A stretch of 64,000 bases of DNA, taken from positions 992,001 to 1,056,000 of the forward strand of contig OZ251507.1 in assembly GCA_965242895.1 (NCBI GenBank), read 5' to 3'. Below are positions 17,198 to 29,594 of the stretch, in pieces. This stretch comes from CATQHL01 sp965242895 (GTDB taxonomy: Bacteria; Actinomycetota; Acidimicrobiia; Acidimicrobiales; CATQHL01). The notes under the pieces are model-generated. The model worked only from the letters and a program-made list of their open reading frames with translations. It was not told where the DNA came from and ran no database searches. The position numbers and the translations under genes were made by a program. Numbering within the stretch: the stretch's first letter is position 1; the number at the start of each line of letters is the position of its first letter.

Positions 17198-18661
17198 TCA
17201 GCCAGTTGGACTTTCAGGTGGGGGTCCCGTCTGCCTCATGGTAGTCGTCGACATAGACATGGTCGTCGAGGTCACGGGCGTCGCAGACGGGGGCTCGTCC
17301 ACTTCGGATAACCCATTGCCAGCAGGTGCAGGCGGTGGAGTAGACGAAGCCGCTGTGGTGGACGTCGCCATGGTATCGGATGGAGCCTCCGTGGTGGGGG
17401 TCGTGGCTGTGCATCTGAAGGAGAATTCTACGATGTTCCGATCATTCGCCGTCAGCAGGTTGACCGTCTGGGAAGCAGAGGCCACTGTGCAGTTCTCCGG
17501 AACTTCATTAGCAGAGACGTTCAGCGCACAGTTGTCACCGTCTTCGGCCACTGCGTAGGCGATCACGGCCCTGCGGCCGGTCGTGCCTGTCACCGTGCTG
17601 GGCATAGACCCAGCTATGCCCTCCGACACGTCGTAGCGGCCCGTAGTGAGGGGCACCAACGTCTTACCCTGCACAGTCTCGATCCCGCCCCTGGTGCCGG
17701 TAGCCCCGACAACCGGAGGCAAAGCAAGCGGAGGACTCGCAGCGTCAGAACAAGCTAGTTGCGTGGTGTACGCGACCTTGGCGCCGCCAGCGTCACCGGT
17801 CACGTTCTGAACCACAAACACCTCACGCTGCGCAACCTTCACAAAGAAATCGATCCCACCTGTCCATACCGTGTTCCCCCATTTTATAAATGAAGAATCC
17901 TTAGAGGCCTCCACGAAACCGTCCGGGAGAGTGACACGAATTTCATACTGGCAAGTAGTAGCGACACCATCCTTGTCCAAGCCATCAGTAACCAAGGTCC
18001 AACTTGCCTCCACGTCCACTGCGCCCGGAGCATCAGGAATATCAGCGTCAGAGTCGGTAACCGCAGCGCACTCATCGGCGCCATTGTTATCGCCACCGTC
18101 CTGGCCCTTGCCAGTCGGCGTGGCCGTAGCTACCCAAGTCCTAGCACGCACCGCCTTCCGGTGATAAGAGTTATCAACACCATCAGCGTCCGCCGGGCCC
18201 TTGATCTTGCCCGATATCCCTCTCGTCGCCACGCAATCATCATCAATGGTCTCGACCAGAGCTGCAGCATCAGTTCCCGCATCTCCATCCAAACCAGTCA
18301 CCGAAACCGTGGCTCTACACCTCACGCCTGCAGGGACGTTATTAGGAATATTAGAACCCGCGCCGGTGACATACGTGGCCGTGAAATCGTACTGACAGTC
18401 ATCATTCACGGTGAACGCCCCAATAATCACATTGGAATCAGTGCCAACCGCTTGAGATTGGACTACCTTCGACACGCTCCCGTCAGCCGAGGAATCGCAC
18501 CCAGCCTTAGCCTTCCAAATCACGGAATACGTTCCGCCTCGAACATTCGTGCTCTCTACCCGAGCGATACCTGTCTCCGCAGACACAGACCCTCCCGCGA
18601 GCACCAACAACGCCGCCAGAAGCCCGGCCACGCTCAAGACGCTTAAAACGATTTTTCTCAT
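17198..18661 (-). CDS. Secreted protein of a triplicated family, copy 1
   Basis: Function unknown. The 487-residue protein begins with a clear Sec signal peptide (MRKIVLSVLSVAGLLAALLV, cleavage likely after GGSVSA). A Cys-containing, Asp/Gly/Thr-rich body of about 400 residues follows, and looks beta-rich. The tail is a ~75-residue Thr/Ser/Pro-rich stalk, the type often glycosylated or anchored in a cell wall. The body is nearly identical to copies 2 and 3, while the tail differs. GAAGGAG precedes the ATG at a good distance. It is the last copy in the array and has its own terminator. Confidence 0.85.
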   Translation of the reverse strand: MRKIVLSVLSVAGLLAALLVLAGGSVSAETGIARVESTNVRGGTYSVIWKAKAGCDSSADGSVSKVVQSQAVGTDSNVIIGAFTVNDDCQYDFTATYVTGAGSNIPNNVPAGVRCRATVSVTGLDGDAGTDAAALVETIDDDCVATRGISGKIKGPADADGVDNSYHRKAVRARTWVATATPTGKGQDGGDNNGADECAAVTDSDADIPDAPGAVDVEASWTLVTDGLDKDGVATTCQYEIRVTLPDGFVEASKDSSFIKWGNTVWTGGIDFFVKVAQREVFVVQNVTGDAGGAKVAYTTQLACSDAASPPLALPPVVGATGTRGGIETVQGKTLVPLTTGRYDVSEGIAGSMPSTVTGTTGRRAVIAYAVAEDGDNCALNVSANEVPENCTVASASQTVNLLTANDRNIVEFSFRCTATTPTTEAPSDTMATSTTAASSTPPPAPAGNGLSEVDEPPSATPVTSTTMSMSTTTMRQTGPPPESPTG

Positions 18662-18809
18662 TTTCTCGCTGCTCCTTCTAGTTTTTAACTTGACAATCCA
18701 CCCCGACTTGCCACTTTCTGTAGCTTTCTATTGCTACTTCAAGCTTTAAAGCAAGTTTAAACCGTCCATCAAGCAATTACTAGCCCCAAAAAGGAATCGC
18801 GCTAGACGC

Positions 18810-18846
18810 AAAAAGGGGGGGCAGGCTCTAGAGCCTGCCCCCCCTT
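18810..18846 (-). terminator. Rho-independent terminator of secreted paralog 2
   Basis: On the minus strand GGGGGGGCAGGCTC pairs with GAGCCTGCCCCCCC, followed by TTTTT. It lies 28 bases downstream of the stop at 18874 and is almost identical to the hairpins at 17134 and 20524. Confidence 0.92.
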
Positions 18847-18873
18847 AACTAGGGCTTAGAAGCCAATAATGGA

Positions 18874-20283
18874 TCAGCCAGTTGGAGTTTCAACTGGGGG
18901 CCCCGTCACCTCCGCGGTCGTCGACGTTGTGGGCGTTTCGCTCGCTGGTGGGATGGGCGGGGCCACTGTGGTGGGCGTCGCCATGGTGTCGGGCGGAGCC
19001 TCCGTGGTGGGGGTCATCGTGGTGGGTGTCGTGGCTGTGCATCTGAAGGAGAATTCTACGATGTTCCGATCATTCGCCGTCAGCAGGTTGACCGTCTGGG
19101 AAGCAGAGGCCACTGTGCAGTTCTCCGGAACTTCATTAGCAGAGACGTTCAGCGCACAGTTGTCACCGTCTTCGGCCACTGCGTAGGCGATCACGGCCCT
19201 GCGGCCGGTCGTGCCTGTCACCGTGCTGGGCATAGACCCAGCTATGCCCTCCGACACGTCGTAGCGGCCCGTAGTGAGGGGCACCAACGTCTTACCCTGC
19301 ACAGTCTCGATCCCGCCCCTGGTGCCGGTAGCCCCGACAACCGGAGGCAAAGCAAGCGGAGGACTCGCAGCGTCAGAACAAGCCAGTTGCGTGGTGTACG
19401 CGACCTTGGCGCCGCCAGCGTCACCGGTCACGTTCTGAACCACAAACACCTCACGCTGCGCAACCTTCACAAAGAAATCGATCCCACCTGTCCATACCGT
19501 GTTCCCCCAGGTTATGAACGAAGAATCCTTAGAGGCCTCCACGAAACCGTCCGGGAGAGTGACACTTATCTTGTACTGGCAAGTAGTAGCGACACCATCC
19601 TTGTCCAAGCCATCGGTAACCAAGGTCCAACTTGCCTCCACGTCCTCTGCGCCCTCAGGAATATCAGCGTCAGAGTCGGTAACCTCAGCGCACTCATCGG
19701 CGCCATTGTTATCGCCACCGTCCTGGCCCTTGCCAGTCGGCGTGGCCGTAGCTACCCAAGTCCTAGCACGCACCGCCTTCCGGTGATAAGAGTTATCCAC
19801 ACCATCAGCGTCCGCCGGGCCCTTGATCTTGCCCGATATCCCTCTCGTTGCCACGCAATCATCATCAATGGTCTCGACCAGAGCTGCAGCATCAGTTCCC
19901 GCATCTCCATCCAAACCACTCACCTCAACCGTGGCTCTACACCTCACGCCTGCAGGGACGTTATTAGGAATACCAGAACTCGCGCCGGTGACATACGTGG
20001 CCGTGAAATCGTACTGACAGTCATCATTCACGGTGAACGCCCCAATAATCACATTGGAATCAGTGCCAACCGCTTGAGATTGGACTACCTTTGACACGCT
20101 CCCGTCAGCCGAGGAATCGCACCCAGCCTTAGCCTTCCAAATCACGGTATACGTTCCGCCTCGAACATTCGTGCTCTCTACCCGAGCGGTACCTGTCTCC
20201 GCAGACACAGACCCTCCCGCGAGCACCAACAACGCCGCCAGAAGCCCGGCCACGCTCAAGACACTTAAAACGATTTTTCTCAT
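18874..20283 (-). CDS. Secreted protein of a triplicated family, copy 2
   Basis: A 469-residue secreted protein; function unknown. Signal peptide as in copy 1. The body differs from copy 3 mainly in one short segment near residue 68 (SQAVGTDSN here, PGVGTNTN in copy 3). The Thr/Pro tail is shorter (TTMTPTTEAPPDTMATPTT and on). The flanking ~100 bases upstream of the ATG are also nearly identical to those of copy 3, so the two copies come from a recent duplication or gene conversion that included the promoter region. Its own terminator follows. Confidence 0.85.
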   Translation of the reverse strand: MRKIVLSVLSVAGLLAALLVLAGGSVSAETGTARVESTNVRGGTYTVIWKAKAGCDSSADGSVSKVVQSQAVGTDSNVIIGAFTVNDDCQYDFTATYVTGASSGIPNNVPAGVRCRATVEVSGLDGDAGTDAAALVETIDDDCVATRGISGKIKGPADADGVDNSYHRKAVRARTWVATATPTGKGQDGGDNNGADECAEVTDSDADIPEGAEDVEASWTLVTDGLDKDGVATTCQYKISVTLPDGFVEASKDSSFITWGNTVWTGGIDFFVKVAQREVFVVQNVTGDAGGAKVAYTTQLACSDAASPPLALPPVVGATGTRGGIETVQGKTLVPLTTGRYDVSEGIAGSMPSTVTGTTGRRAVIAYAVAEDGDNCALNVSANEVPENCTVASASQTVNLLTANDRNIVEFSFRCTATTPTTMTPTTEAPPDTMATPTTVAPPIPPASETPTTSTTAEVTGPPVETPTG

Positions 20284-20523
20284 TTTCTCGCTGTCCCTTT
20301 CTTGATTTTAAACTTGGCGACCTATGCTCCCTATGCTGCTTTCGATCGCTAACTCCAACTTTACAACAAGCCTACACCCCCCACCAAACAATTGCAAGCC
20401 CATCGCAAGCCCCATCCCACAAAGAACACCCGCCCCGATCCCGACCCTGCTGAACAAACAACGATCACGCTAGGCTGAACAAACAACGATCACGCTAGAC
20501 GCAGAGGGGGGCACGCTAGACGC

Positions 20524-20560
20524 AAAAAAGGGGGGCAGGCTCTAGAGCCTGCCCCCCTTA
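20524..20560 (-). terminator. Rho-independent terminator of secreted paralog 3
   Basis: On the minus strand GGGGGGCAGGCTC pairs with GAGCCTGCCCCCC, followed by TTTTTT. It lies downstream of the stop at 20589. Confidence 0.92.
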
Positions 20561-20588
20561 GTTTTAGGGCTTGGAAGCCAAAATTGGA

Positions 20589-22040
20589 TCAGCCAGTTGG
20601 AGTATCCTCTTCGGGTCCCTTCGACTCCATGGTCGTCGACGGCATGTCCGGCGCCGCATCGGACACGTCCGTATCAGATAACCCAGGCTCATCAGGTCCA
20701 CTTGCTGGTGGGATGGGCGGGGCCACTGTGGTGGGCGTCATCATGGTGTCGGATGGAGCCTCCGTGGTGGGGGTCATCGTGGTGGGTGTCGTGGCTGTGC
20801 ATCTGAAGGAGAATTCTACGATGTTCCGATCATTCGCCGTCAGCAGGTTGACCGTCTGGGAAGCAGAGGCCACTGTGCAGTTCTCCGGAACTTCATTAGC
20901 AGAGACGTTCAGCGCACAGTTGTCACCGTCTTCGGCCACTGCGTAGGCGATCACGGCCCTGCGGCCGGTCGTGCCTGTCACCGTGCTGGGCATAGACCCA
21001 GCTATGCCCTCCGACACGTCGTAGCGGCCCGTAGTGAGGGGCACCAACGTCTTACCCTGCACAGTCTCGATCCCGCCCCTGGTGCCGGTAGCCCCGACAA
21101 CCGGAGGCAAAGCAAGCGGAGGACTCGCAGCGTCAGAACAAGCCAGTTGCGTGGTGTACGCGACCTTGGCGCCGCCAGCGTCACCGGTCACGTTCTGAAC
21201 CACAAACACCTCACGCTGCGCAACCTTCACAAAGAAATCGATCCCACCTGTCCATACCGTGTTCCCCCAGGTTATGAACGAAGAATCCTTAGAGGCCTCC
21301 ACGAAACCGTCCGGGAGAGTGACACTTATCTTGTACTGGCAAGTAGTAGCGACACCATCCTTGTCCAAGCCATCGGTAACCAAGGTCCAACTTGCCTCCA
21401 CGTCCTCTGCGCCCTCAGGAATATCAGCGTCAGAGTCGGTAACCTCAGCGCACTCATCGGCGCCATTGTTATCGCCACCGTCCTGGCCCTTGCCAGTCGG
21501 CGTGGCCGTAGCTACCCAAGTCCTAGCACGCACCGCCTTCCGGTGATAAGAGTTATCCACACCATCAGCGTCCGCCGGGCCCTTGATCTTGCCCGATATC
21601 CCTCTCGTTGCCACGCAATCATCATCAATGGTCTCGACCAGAGCTGCAGCATCAGTTCCCGCATCTCCATCCAAACCACTCACCTCAACCGTGGCTCTAC
21701 ACCTCACGCCTGCAGGGACGTTATTAGGAATACCAGAACTCGCGCCGGTGACATACGTGGCCGTGAAATCGTACTGACAGTCATCATTCACGGTGAACGC
21801 CCCAATAATCACATTGGTATTAGTGCCAACCCCAGGTTGGACTACCTTTGTCACGCTCCCGTCAGCCGAGGAATCGCACCCAGCCTTAGCCTTCCAGATC
21901 ACGGTATACGTTCCGCCTCGAACATTCGTGCTCTCTACCCGAGCGGTACCTGTCTCCGCAGACACAGACCCTCCCGCGAGCACCAACAACGCCGCCAGAA
22001 GCCCGGCCACGCTCAAGACACTTAAAACGATTTTTCTCAT
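20589..22040 (-). CDS. Secreted protein of a triplicated family, copy 3
   Basis: A 483-residue secreted protein; function unknown. It has the same signal peptide and body as copies 1 and 2; the tail is distinct after TEAPSDTMMTPTTVAPPIPP, with an acidic stretch (DEPGLSDTDVSDAAPDMPST) and a final EEDTPTG. All three copies end PTG. The concentration of differences in the exposed tail, against a conserved body, suggests selection or recombination for tail diversity. Confidence 0.85.
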   Translation of the reverse strand: MRKIVLSVLSVAGLLAALLVLAGGSVSAETGTARVESTNVRGGTYTVIWKAKAGCDSSADGSVTKVVQPGVGTNTNVIIGAFTVNDDCQYDFTATYVTGASSGIPNNVPAGVRCRATVEVSGLDGDAGTDAAALVETIDDDCVATRGISGKIKGPADADGVDNSYHRKAVRARTWVATATPTGKGQDGGDNNGADECAEVTDSDADIPEGAEDVEASWTLVTDGLDKDGVATTCQYKISVTLPDGFVEASKDSSFITWGNTVWTGGIDFFVKVAQREVFVVQNVTGDAGGAKVAYTTQLACSDAASPPLALPPVVGATGTRGGIETVQGKTLVPLTTGRYDVSEGIAGSMPSTVTGTTGRRAVIAYAVAEDGDNCALNVSANEVPENCTVASASQTVNLLTANDRNIVEFSFRCTATTPTTMTPTTEAPSDTMMTPTTVAPPIPPASGPDEPGLSDTDVSDAAPDMPSTTMESKGPEEDTPTG

Positions 22041-22244
22041 TTTCTCGCTGTCCCTTTCTTGATTTTAAACTTGGCGACCTATGCTCCCTATGCTGCTTTC
22101 GATCGCTAACTCCAACTTTACAACAAGCCTACACCCCCCACCAGACAATTGCAAGCCACCAAACAACTGCAAGCCCCATCCGCACCCCCAAAAGAACGCC
22201 CGCATCCTCTCCCGCAACTTTCGAGCCCTCAAGCCTTCAAATCT

Positions 22245-23882
22245 TCAAGGCTCAGAAGCGCAAAATGACTGATCAGCGTCTTTCCGAACCTCGAGCCCGT
22301 CCCTGTTGAGTGAGGCTGGAATGCAGCCGGTCAGACCCGTATTGTCGATATAGAGTTGCTCCAAGCTTGTGAGGTCGCCCAAGGAGGGCGGAACACTGCC
22401 AGTGAGGCTTAAATTGTCGTTGAGAAAGAGGTGTTTCAGATTCGTGAGACCTCCCAACTCAGACGGAATCTCACCACTCAAATCATTATTGCTTAGTCGC
22501 AGTCGCTGCAGACTGACAAGACCTCCCAACTCAGATGGAATCTCACCACTCAGCTCATTATTGTCAAGCCTCATACTTAGCAGACTGGCAAGATTGCCCA
22601 GGTCAGACGGAATCTCACCACTCAAATCGTTATTGCTTAGGAATAAGTGCTCCAGATTTGAAAGATCGCCTAGGGCTGATGGAATCTCCCCAGTCATACC
22701 GTTGCTATGCAAATTCAAGTTTGCTAGATTGGCCAGCTTCCCCAACTCAACTGGAATAGTCCCGCCCAAAGAACTGTTTTCGTAGATCTCTATGGAAGTC
22801 AAACGCTCTAGGCCGCCAAGTTCCTTAGGAAGCCCCCCCCTAAAGTCGTTGCTGTAGAGTACTAGGACTTCCAGGCTGTTCAGATTTTTTAGCCAGGGCG
22901 AAATCTCCCCAGTCAACTCATTCCCGCCAAGATCCAATCGAATGAGTTTGCTGAGAGAACCTAGTTCGGACGGAATTTCACCTCTGAGGCCGAGAGACGT
23001 CAAAGACAAGCTTGCTAGTTCAGTCAGGTCGGCTACTTTGGAGGAAATCGTGCCTCTCATCGACGTTCGATCCGCCCGTACGTGATCTACATGGGTGGTC
23101 GGTGATGCATCTCTGAACAAAATTGCCGGGGAATTGGGAGTTGTCGGCCGAGTCCGCCAACTTGTAATGGGGGTTGCAGGAGACCAGCCCAAGGAAGTTC
23201 CTCCCTCGCCGAGGAGTTGATCGTGAAACTCCAGCAGAATTTCGCATTCCCGTATCAAACCGAACACGTCCGAAACCGGATTTAACGGAGTGTTCACCAC
23301 CGCTATGCCATTGGCGCATCCCAACTCGGTCGCATCGAACGAAGAAGAGTAGAGAGCCCTGTCGGAAGCATCGGTAGCGGCGTACAGAAAAAAACGCGCC
23401 CGAGGCACCCACACCTGACTACCGATGCGGAGCCCGAACTCCACATTCCCCGACAGCAACTTTCGCGCACGAACCGCAACAAGAGCAGGGGCGCTCGAGG
23501 AATCGCCGATCCTGATCTCGTTCGAGTAATACCACTCCCCCACGTCCGCTTCCCCGTACGGAAAATACCTCTTGGTCAGACCCCCCACGCTCGTGCCAGA
23601 GCTGACATCCCATAGACCGAATTCAAGGTTCCCGGAGACCAGCTTACGGACCCACATTCTCACCACGGCGGAGGACTGGGAAGTCTGCGCCTGCGCCAAC
23701 CCGAACGACGAAACCAGCAGGCAAAGAACTAAAAACACTCCGGACAACACCCGCCGGATAGAGCATTGCCCTCGACAGACATTGCGACGTCCGCCTCGGG
23801 CATCAGTAAGCGCACCATTCCGGACGCTTCGGCAACTGACGCTTCGGCGACTTCTGAACAACGCACTCTTCACTGTTGGCAT
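22245..23882 (-). CDS. Secreted plant-type leucine-rich-repeat protein, LRR1
   Basis: A 545-residue extracellular LRR protein. The signal peptide has an unusually long basic n-region (hydrophobic core VLSGVFLVLCLLVSSFGLAQ, near residue 55). Residues ~70-185 hold two copies of a module with the pattern VRxWVRKLxSGNxEFGL. An LRR N-cap follows (LIRECEILLEFHDQLL, then SWRTRPTT) and then about ten 24-residue repeats of the type LxxNxLSGEIPSELGxL, ending with a Cys cap (LTGCIPASL). It is separated from the four-gene LRR operon by the channel gene and the cassette, and lacks the operon's common WC[A/T]S C-terminus. Confidence 0.85.
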   Translation of the reverse strand: MPTVKSALFRSRRSVSCRSVRNGALTDARGGRRNVCRGQCSIRRVLSGVFLVLCLLVSSFGLAQAQTSQSSAVVRMWVRKLVSGNLEFGLWDVSSGTSVGGLTKRYFPYGEADVGEWYYSNEIRIGDSSSAPALVAVRARKLLSGNVEFGLRIGSQVWVPRARFFLYAATDASDRALYSSSFDATELGCANGIAVVNTPLNPVSDVFGLIRECEILLEFHDQLLGEGGTSLGWSPATPITSWRTRPTTPNSPAILFRDASPTTHVDHVRADRTSMRGTISSKVADLTELASLSLTSLGLRGEIPSELGSLSKLIRLDLGGNELTGEISPWLKNLNSLEVLVLYSNDFRGGLPKELGGLERLTSIEIYENSSLGGTIPVELGKLANLANLNLHSNGMTGEIPSALGDLSNLEHLFLSNNDLSGEIPSDLGNLASLLSMRLDNNELSGEIPSELGGLVSLQRLRLSNNDLSGEIPSELGGLTNLKHLFLNDNLSLTGSVPPSLGDLTSLEQLYIDNTGLTGCIPASLNRDGLEVRKDADQSFCASEP

Positions 23883-23905
23883 AATCCGCTGCTTGACTCT
23901 AGCCA

Positions 23906-24087
23906 GAAAGGGGCGGCACCTTAGGCGAAAGGGCGGCGGCCTTGGACAGAAAGGGCGGCGGCCTTGGACAGAAAGGGCGGCGGCCTTGGACAGAAAGGGG
24001 CGCTTTAGACAGAAAGGGGGGCGCTTTAGACAGAAAGGGGGGCGCTTTAGACAGAAAGGCGGCGGCCTTGGACAGAAAGGCGGCGGC
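23906..24087. repeat. Minisatellite of nine 19-22 bp units in two types
   Basis: Head-to-tail units all begin GAAAGG. Type A (GGCGGCGGCCTTGGACA after GAAA) is at 23927, 23949, 23971, 24054 and partly 24075; type B (GGGGCGCTTTAGACA) is at 23993, 24012 and 24033; a diverged unit is at 23906. The last partial unit runs into the stop codon of the channel gene. There are no unique spacers, so it is not a CRISPR array. It lies between the 5' end of LRR1 and the 3' end of the channel gene. Confidence 0.92.
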
Positions 24088-25171
24088 CTAGTCGGAATCC
24101 TTGTTTTCGCGCAAGAGACGTTCGAGGTCGTCCAGTCGGTCGTTCAGACTTCGCAGTTCGCCGGAAACGTTTCGATCTTTGACCTGGTCGGCCAGTTGAG
24201 AAAGTTCGTTTTGCATCAGCAGAGTTCGAGCCTTCTGCTCCTGGAGTTCGCCCATCACTTCCTCGGTTTCCCGCTGACCCTCGGGGCTTGTGACGCGAGC
24301 GGCGATGGCGCCGGTGAGCAGAGCGATGAAGCTGATGCCAAGAAGGATGAGGACGGTGGCCAGAATGCGCCCGAGAGCAGTGTCGGGAACCACGTCGCCG
24401 TAGCCGACAGTGCTGACAGTCACCACGGCCCACCAAATGCCTTCAGGCAGGCTGTAGTCCTCCTCCAGCGAGAGGAGACTTCCCCCGGTGAGCACCAGGA
24501 AGAAGAGAAGTGCCATCCCGTAACCCAGCCCGAACGCGCCGAAGAGCCGCCGCGGTCCCAGGCGCACCCGGACTATGACGAGAGCCAAGCGAAGCAGCAG
24601 GAGCAGGTCGAGCACCTCGATCGACGATTCTCGGCTCACCAAACCCAGGCCGGTCAGGATGTTCGGCAACGCCGGGAGTGTCAGAATGAGAACGGTGACG
24701 TCGACCCACGACCGAGCGGTCAGGGCTCTCCGGTTGGGGGTGATCCGGAGTATCAACAGAAACTCCACGGCTATGACGCTCCAGAGCACCCAGTCGGCAG
24801 CCCACAGGTAGGCATAAGACGAATCTGATAACTGCTGTTCGAAAATCAGCAGCGGCAGGACCATGAGGGCGGAGACGATTACAGGGACGTCTAGGCGGCG
24901 TTTCCATTTGCGGCCACGCGGGGTCAGGACGTCCTCCACGCTCAACAGCCCTCGCTGGCGGTCGGAGGCTTTGCGCCGAGCAAGGCCGGCTCCCTGAAGG
25001 GTGTTAGCAAACTGTGTCTCTATCACCTTGCGATCACCTTGCGCGATTTCCTTCGGGATCTTTCGGAGTTCCTGATAGAAGCGACAGCGGCATTCCTCTC
25101 GCCTCCCCGCCTCTATCTGTCTGCTGCCTGTCTGCTGCCTGCGCCAGCCGCTGGGCTGACCGGCAGGGGTA

Positions 25172-25179
<8 letters not shown>
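24088..25179 (-). CDS. Voltage-gated-type potassium channel with C-terminal coiled coil
   Basis: Ion channel of the six-helix VGIC family. Hydrophobic segments run from about residue 100 to 280. The selectivity filter is TVGYGD (VTVSTVGYGDVVPD, near residue 258), which marks it as potassium-selective, and helix S6 follows (ILATVLILLGISFIALLTG). A heptad-like coiled coil of ~60 residues (EEVMGELQEQKARTLLMQNE and on) probably drives tetramer assembly. S4 carries several Arg (RLALVIVRVRLGPRR). The start is uncertain: the ORF ATG at 25179 gives ~95 basic/polar residues before S1. It is divergent from the cassette's first gene, whose open frame overlaps its 5' end by 8 bases. Confidence 0.88.
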
Positions 25180-26689
<1,510 letters not shown>

Positions 26690-28640
26690 TAAACGATCCG
26701 ACCCAAGGGTTCACGTCCAACGACGCCGACAGAGACCGCACCAAAGACGAGACTGTAATCCGAGAGCTGATACAGAACGCGCTTGACGCCTCTGACTCCG
26801 ACGGCGGAGAGCCGGCAATCGTCTCGTTCAAAGTCATCTGCGTCGAGCAGAACAAACTGCCGCACATAGGCAAATATCGGGAGGCGTTCAGAAGCGCCCG
26901 CCGGCTATTGGAAAAGGATGAGCCGAAGACAGGTAAGCAGGCCATCAGCCGGATCGCCAAGCAGCTAAGGAAGACCAAGATCCGCAGCCTGGTGTGCATC
27001 GACCACGGCGCGGGCATCGACGCTAAAGCGCTGCAGGCTTTGTATTCGCAGGGCAGGTCGACCAAGCAGAGCGGCCGGGGGTCGGTGGGTGCCGGGCATC
27101 TCACTGCTTTCGCTCCCAGCGACCTCCGTTACGTGCTGTACGCGGGCAAAGGCCGGCACGGGTGCACCTTTGGAGGCCACGCCATCCTCGCCACGCACGG
27201 AGACACGCACGGCGGCGAAGGAAGCGGCGACGTGACCCGCTTCAACAACCACGGGTACATCAGGGTCGGCGGCGACGATGCGCCGCGGCTCTTCGATGAC
27301 GAGCCCGGCGCCAGTCAGATCCCGAAGATCCTGGCAGAGCACATCCCAGCCGGCGGCGGATCGGCGGTGATGATCTGCGGGTACGAGCCGCTGGCGCGCT
27401 CTAAAGGAGATCTGTCGCTGCTAGTGCGCAGCGCCGCCGCCAGAGATTTCCTGGTCCAGATCTTTCTGGGTCTCCTGCAGGTCAACGCGCCAGAAGGCGA
27501 CCGGCTAGACCAAGATTCCTTGGACGCCGCCATAGAGAAGATGAAGTCGAAGACCAGGCGCAAAGAAGCCAGCCGGATGCTCAGGACAATCAAGTCAGGC
27601 CGAAAGTTGGCCGGCGGCCTGCCCGCCGGAACACAAGTCTGGTTCCGCTCGCGCCTAGATCAGGGCGAAGATGCGCGGACGCGGGTGTGGATGTTCCGTG
27701 ACGGGATGTTCATCGAACACAACACCAGGGGCTACCTGGACAGGCAGAAGTTCGCCGAGGTGTCTCCGTTCGACGCCGTGGTCAACGCCAGCAGCGATGA
27801 GGAGTTCGGGGATTTGATCCGTCAAGCCGAGGGCGTGTCTCACAATCAGATCCGGCCCAGCGAGATCGAGGGCGAGGGCGACCAGGACACGTTGGAAAAC
27901 ATGCTCAAAGACCTGGCCGAGAAACTGCTGCGCGAAGCGGAGGCGCTGCCGGAGAAAGGCAAAGTCTACGAGCCGCCCGAACTGAGGCTTTCCGTGCTAG
28001 GCGATCAGTTCCTCAAGCCGACGCCCAAGAGGAACACAGGCGACGTTGAAACATCCGACGGGCCGCGCAAGGAACGCAAGCAACAGAAAGCAGCTCGGCG
28101 CAACGGCGGCGGAGACGGCGCCGATCGCACGAGGATGGCCGGTAACACGACAGGGGTTTCGACGACCTGCCGCGCCGACTCCCGCAACCCAGCGGAGTTC
28201 CACGTCGACTGGAGCGCCAGCAAGCAGTTCCGCCAAGGCAGCCAGGTATGGCTGCGCCTGTACCTCCCGTCGGGGACTGACCAGACATCCCAGAGGAAAA
28301 TCAAGCCGCGCTACTACAAGATCAAGTCGGTGCTGATCCACGGCGAGGAGCAGATCGTCGAGGAAGGCCCGGATGGCGAGGCCAGGATCAGCAATCCGCC
28401 GGAGCACGGCTCCGCCAGAGTGCGGATCGAGGACGAGTCGTTCCGTTCATCCACCGACATGGATCGAGGGCTGGTCAGAGTCGAGATGCTCCGCCGGCAG
28501 CCGCAGCAGCCCGACGAGCAGCAGCAGACCGACGAACCGCAACAGCCCGAGCAGCCCGAGCAGCCGCAACAGCCCGACGATCACGGCAAAGCGCCGGAGC
28601 CAGAGCCCGAGCAGCCCGACGAAGCGCCGGAGCCAGAGGC

Positions 28641-29540
<900 letters not shown>

Positions 29541-29594
29541 TCCACTGAGAGCTGGCCGCTGGAATAACGGGCTTCCGGCGGGCGGCCACAGACG

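Noticed and set aside
23906..24087. CRISPR array
   Set aside because: The units are directly adjacent, without unique spacers, and there are no cas genes nearby.
23572..24828. Long plus-strand frame over LRR1 and the channel
   Set aside because: It is the reverse-strand shadow of LRR1's 5' end, the minisatellite and the channel gene.
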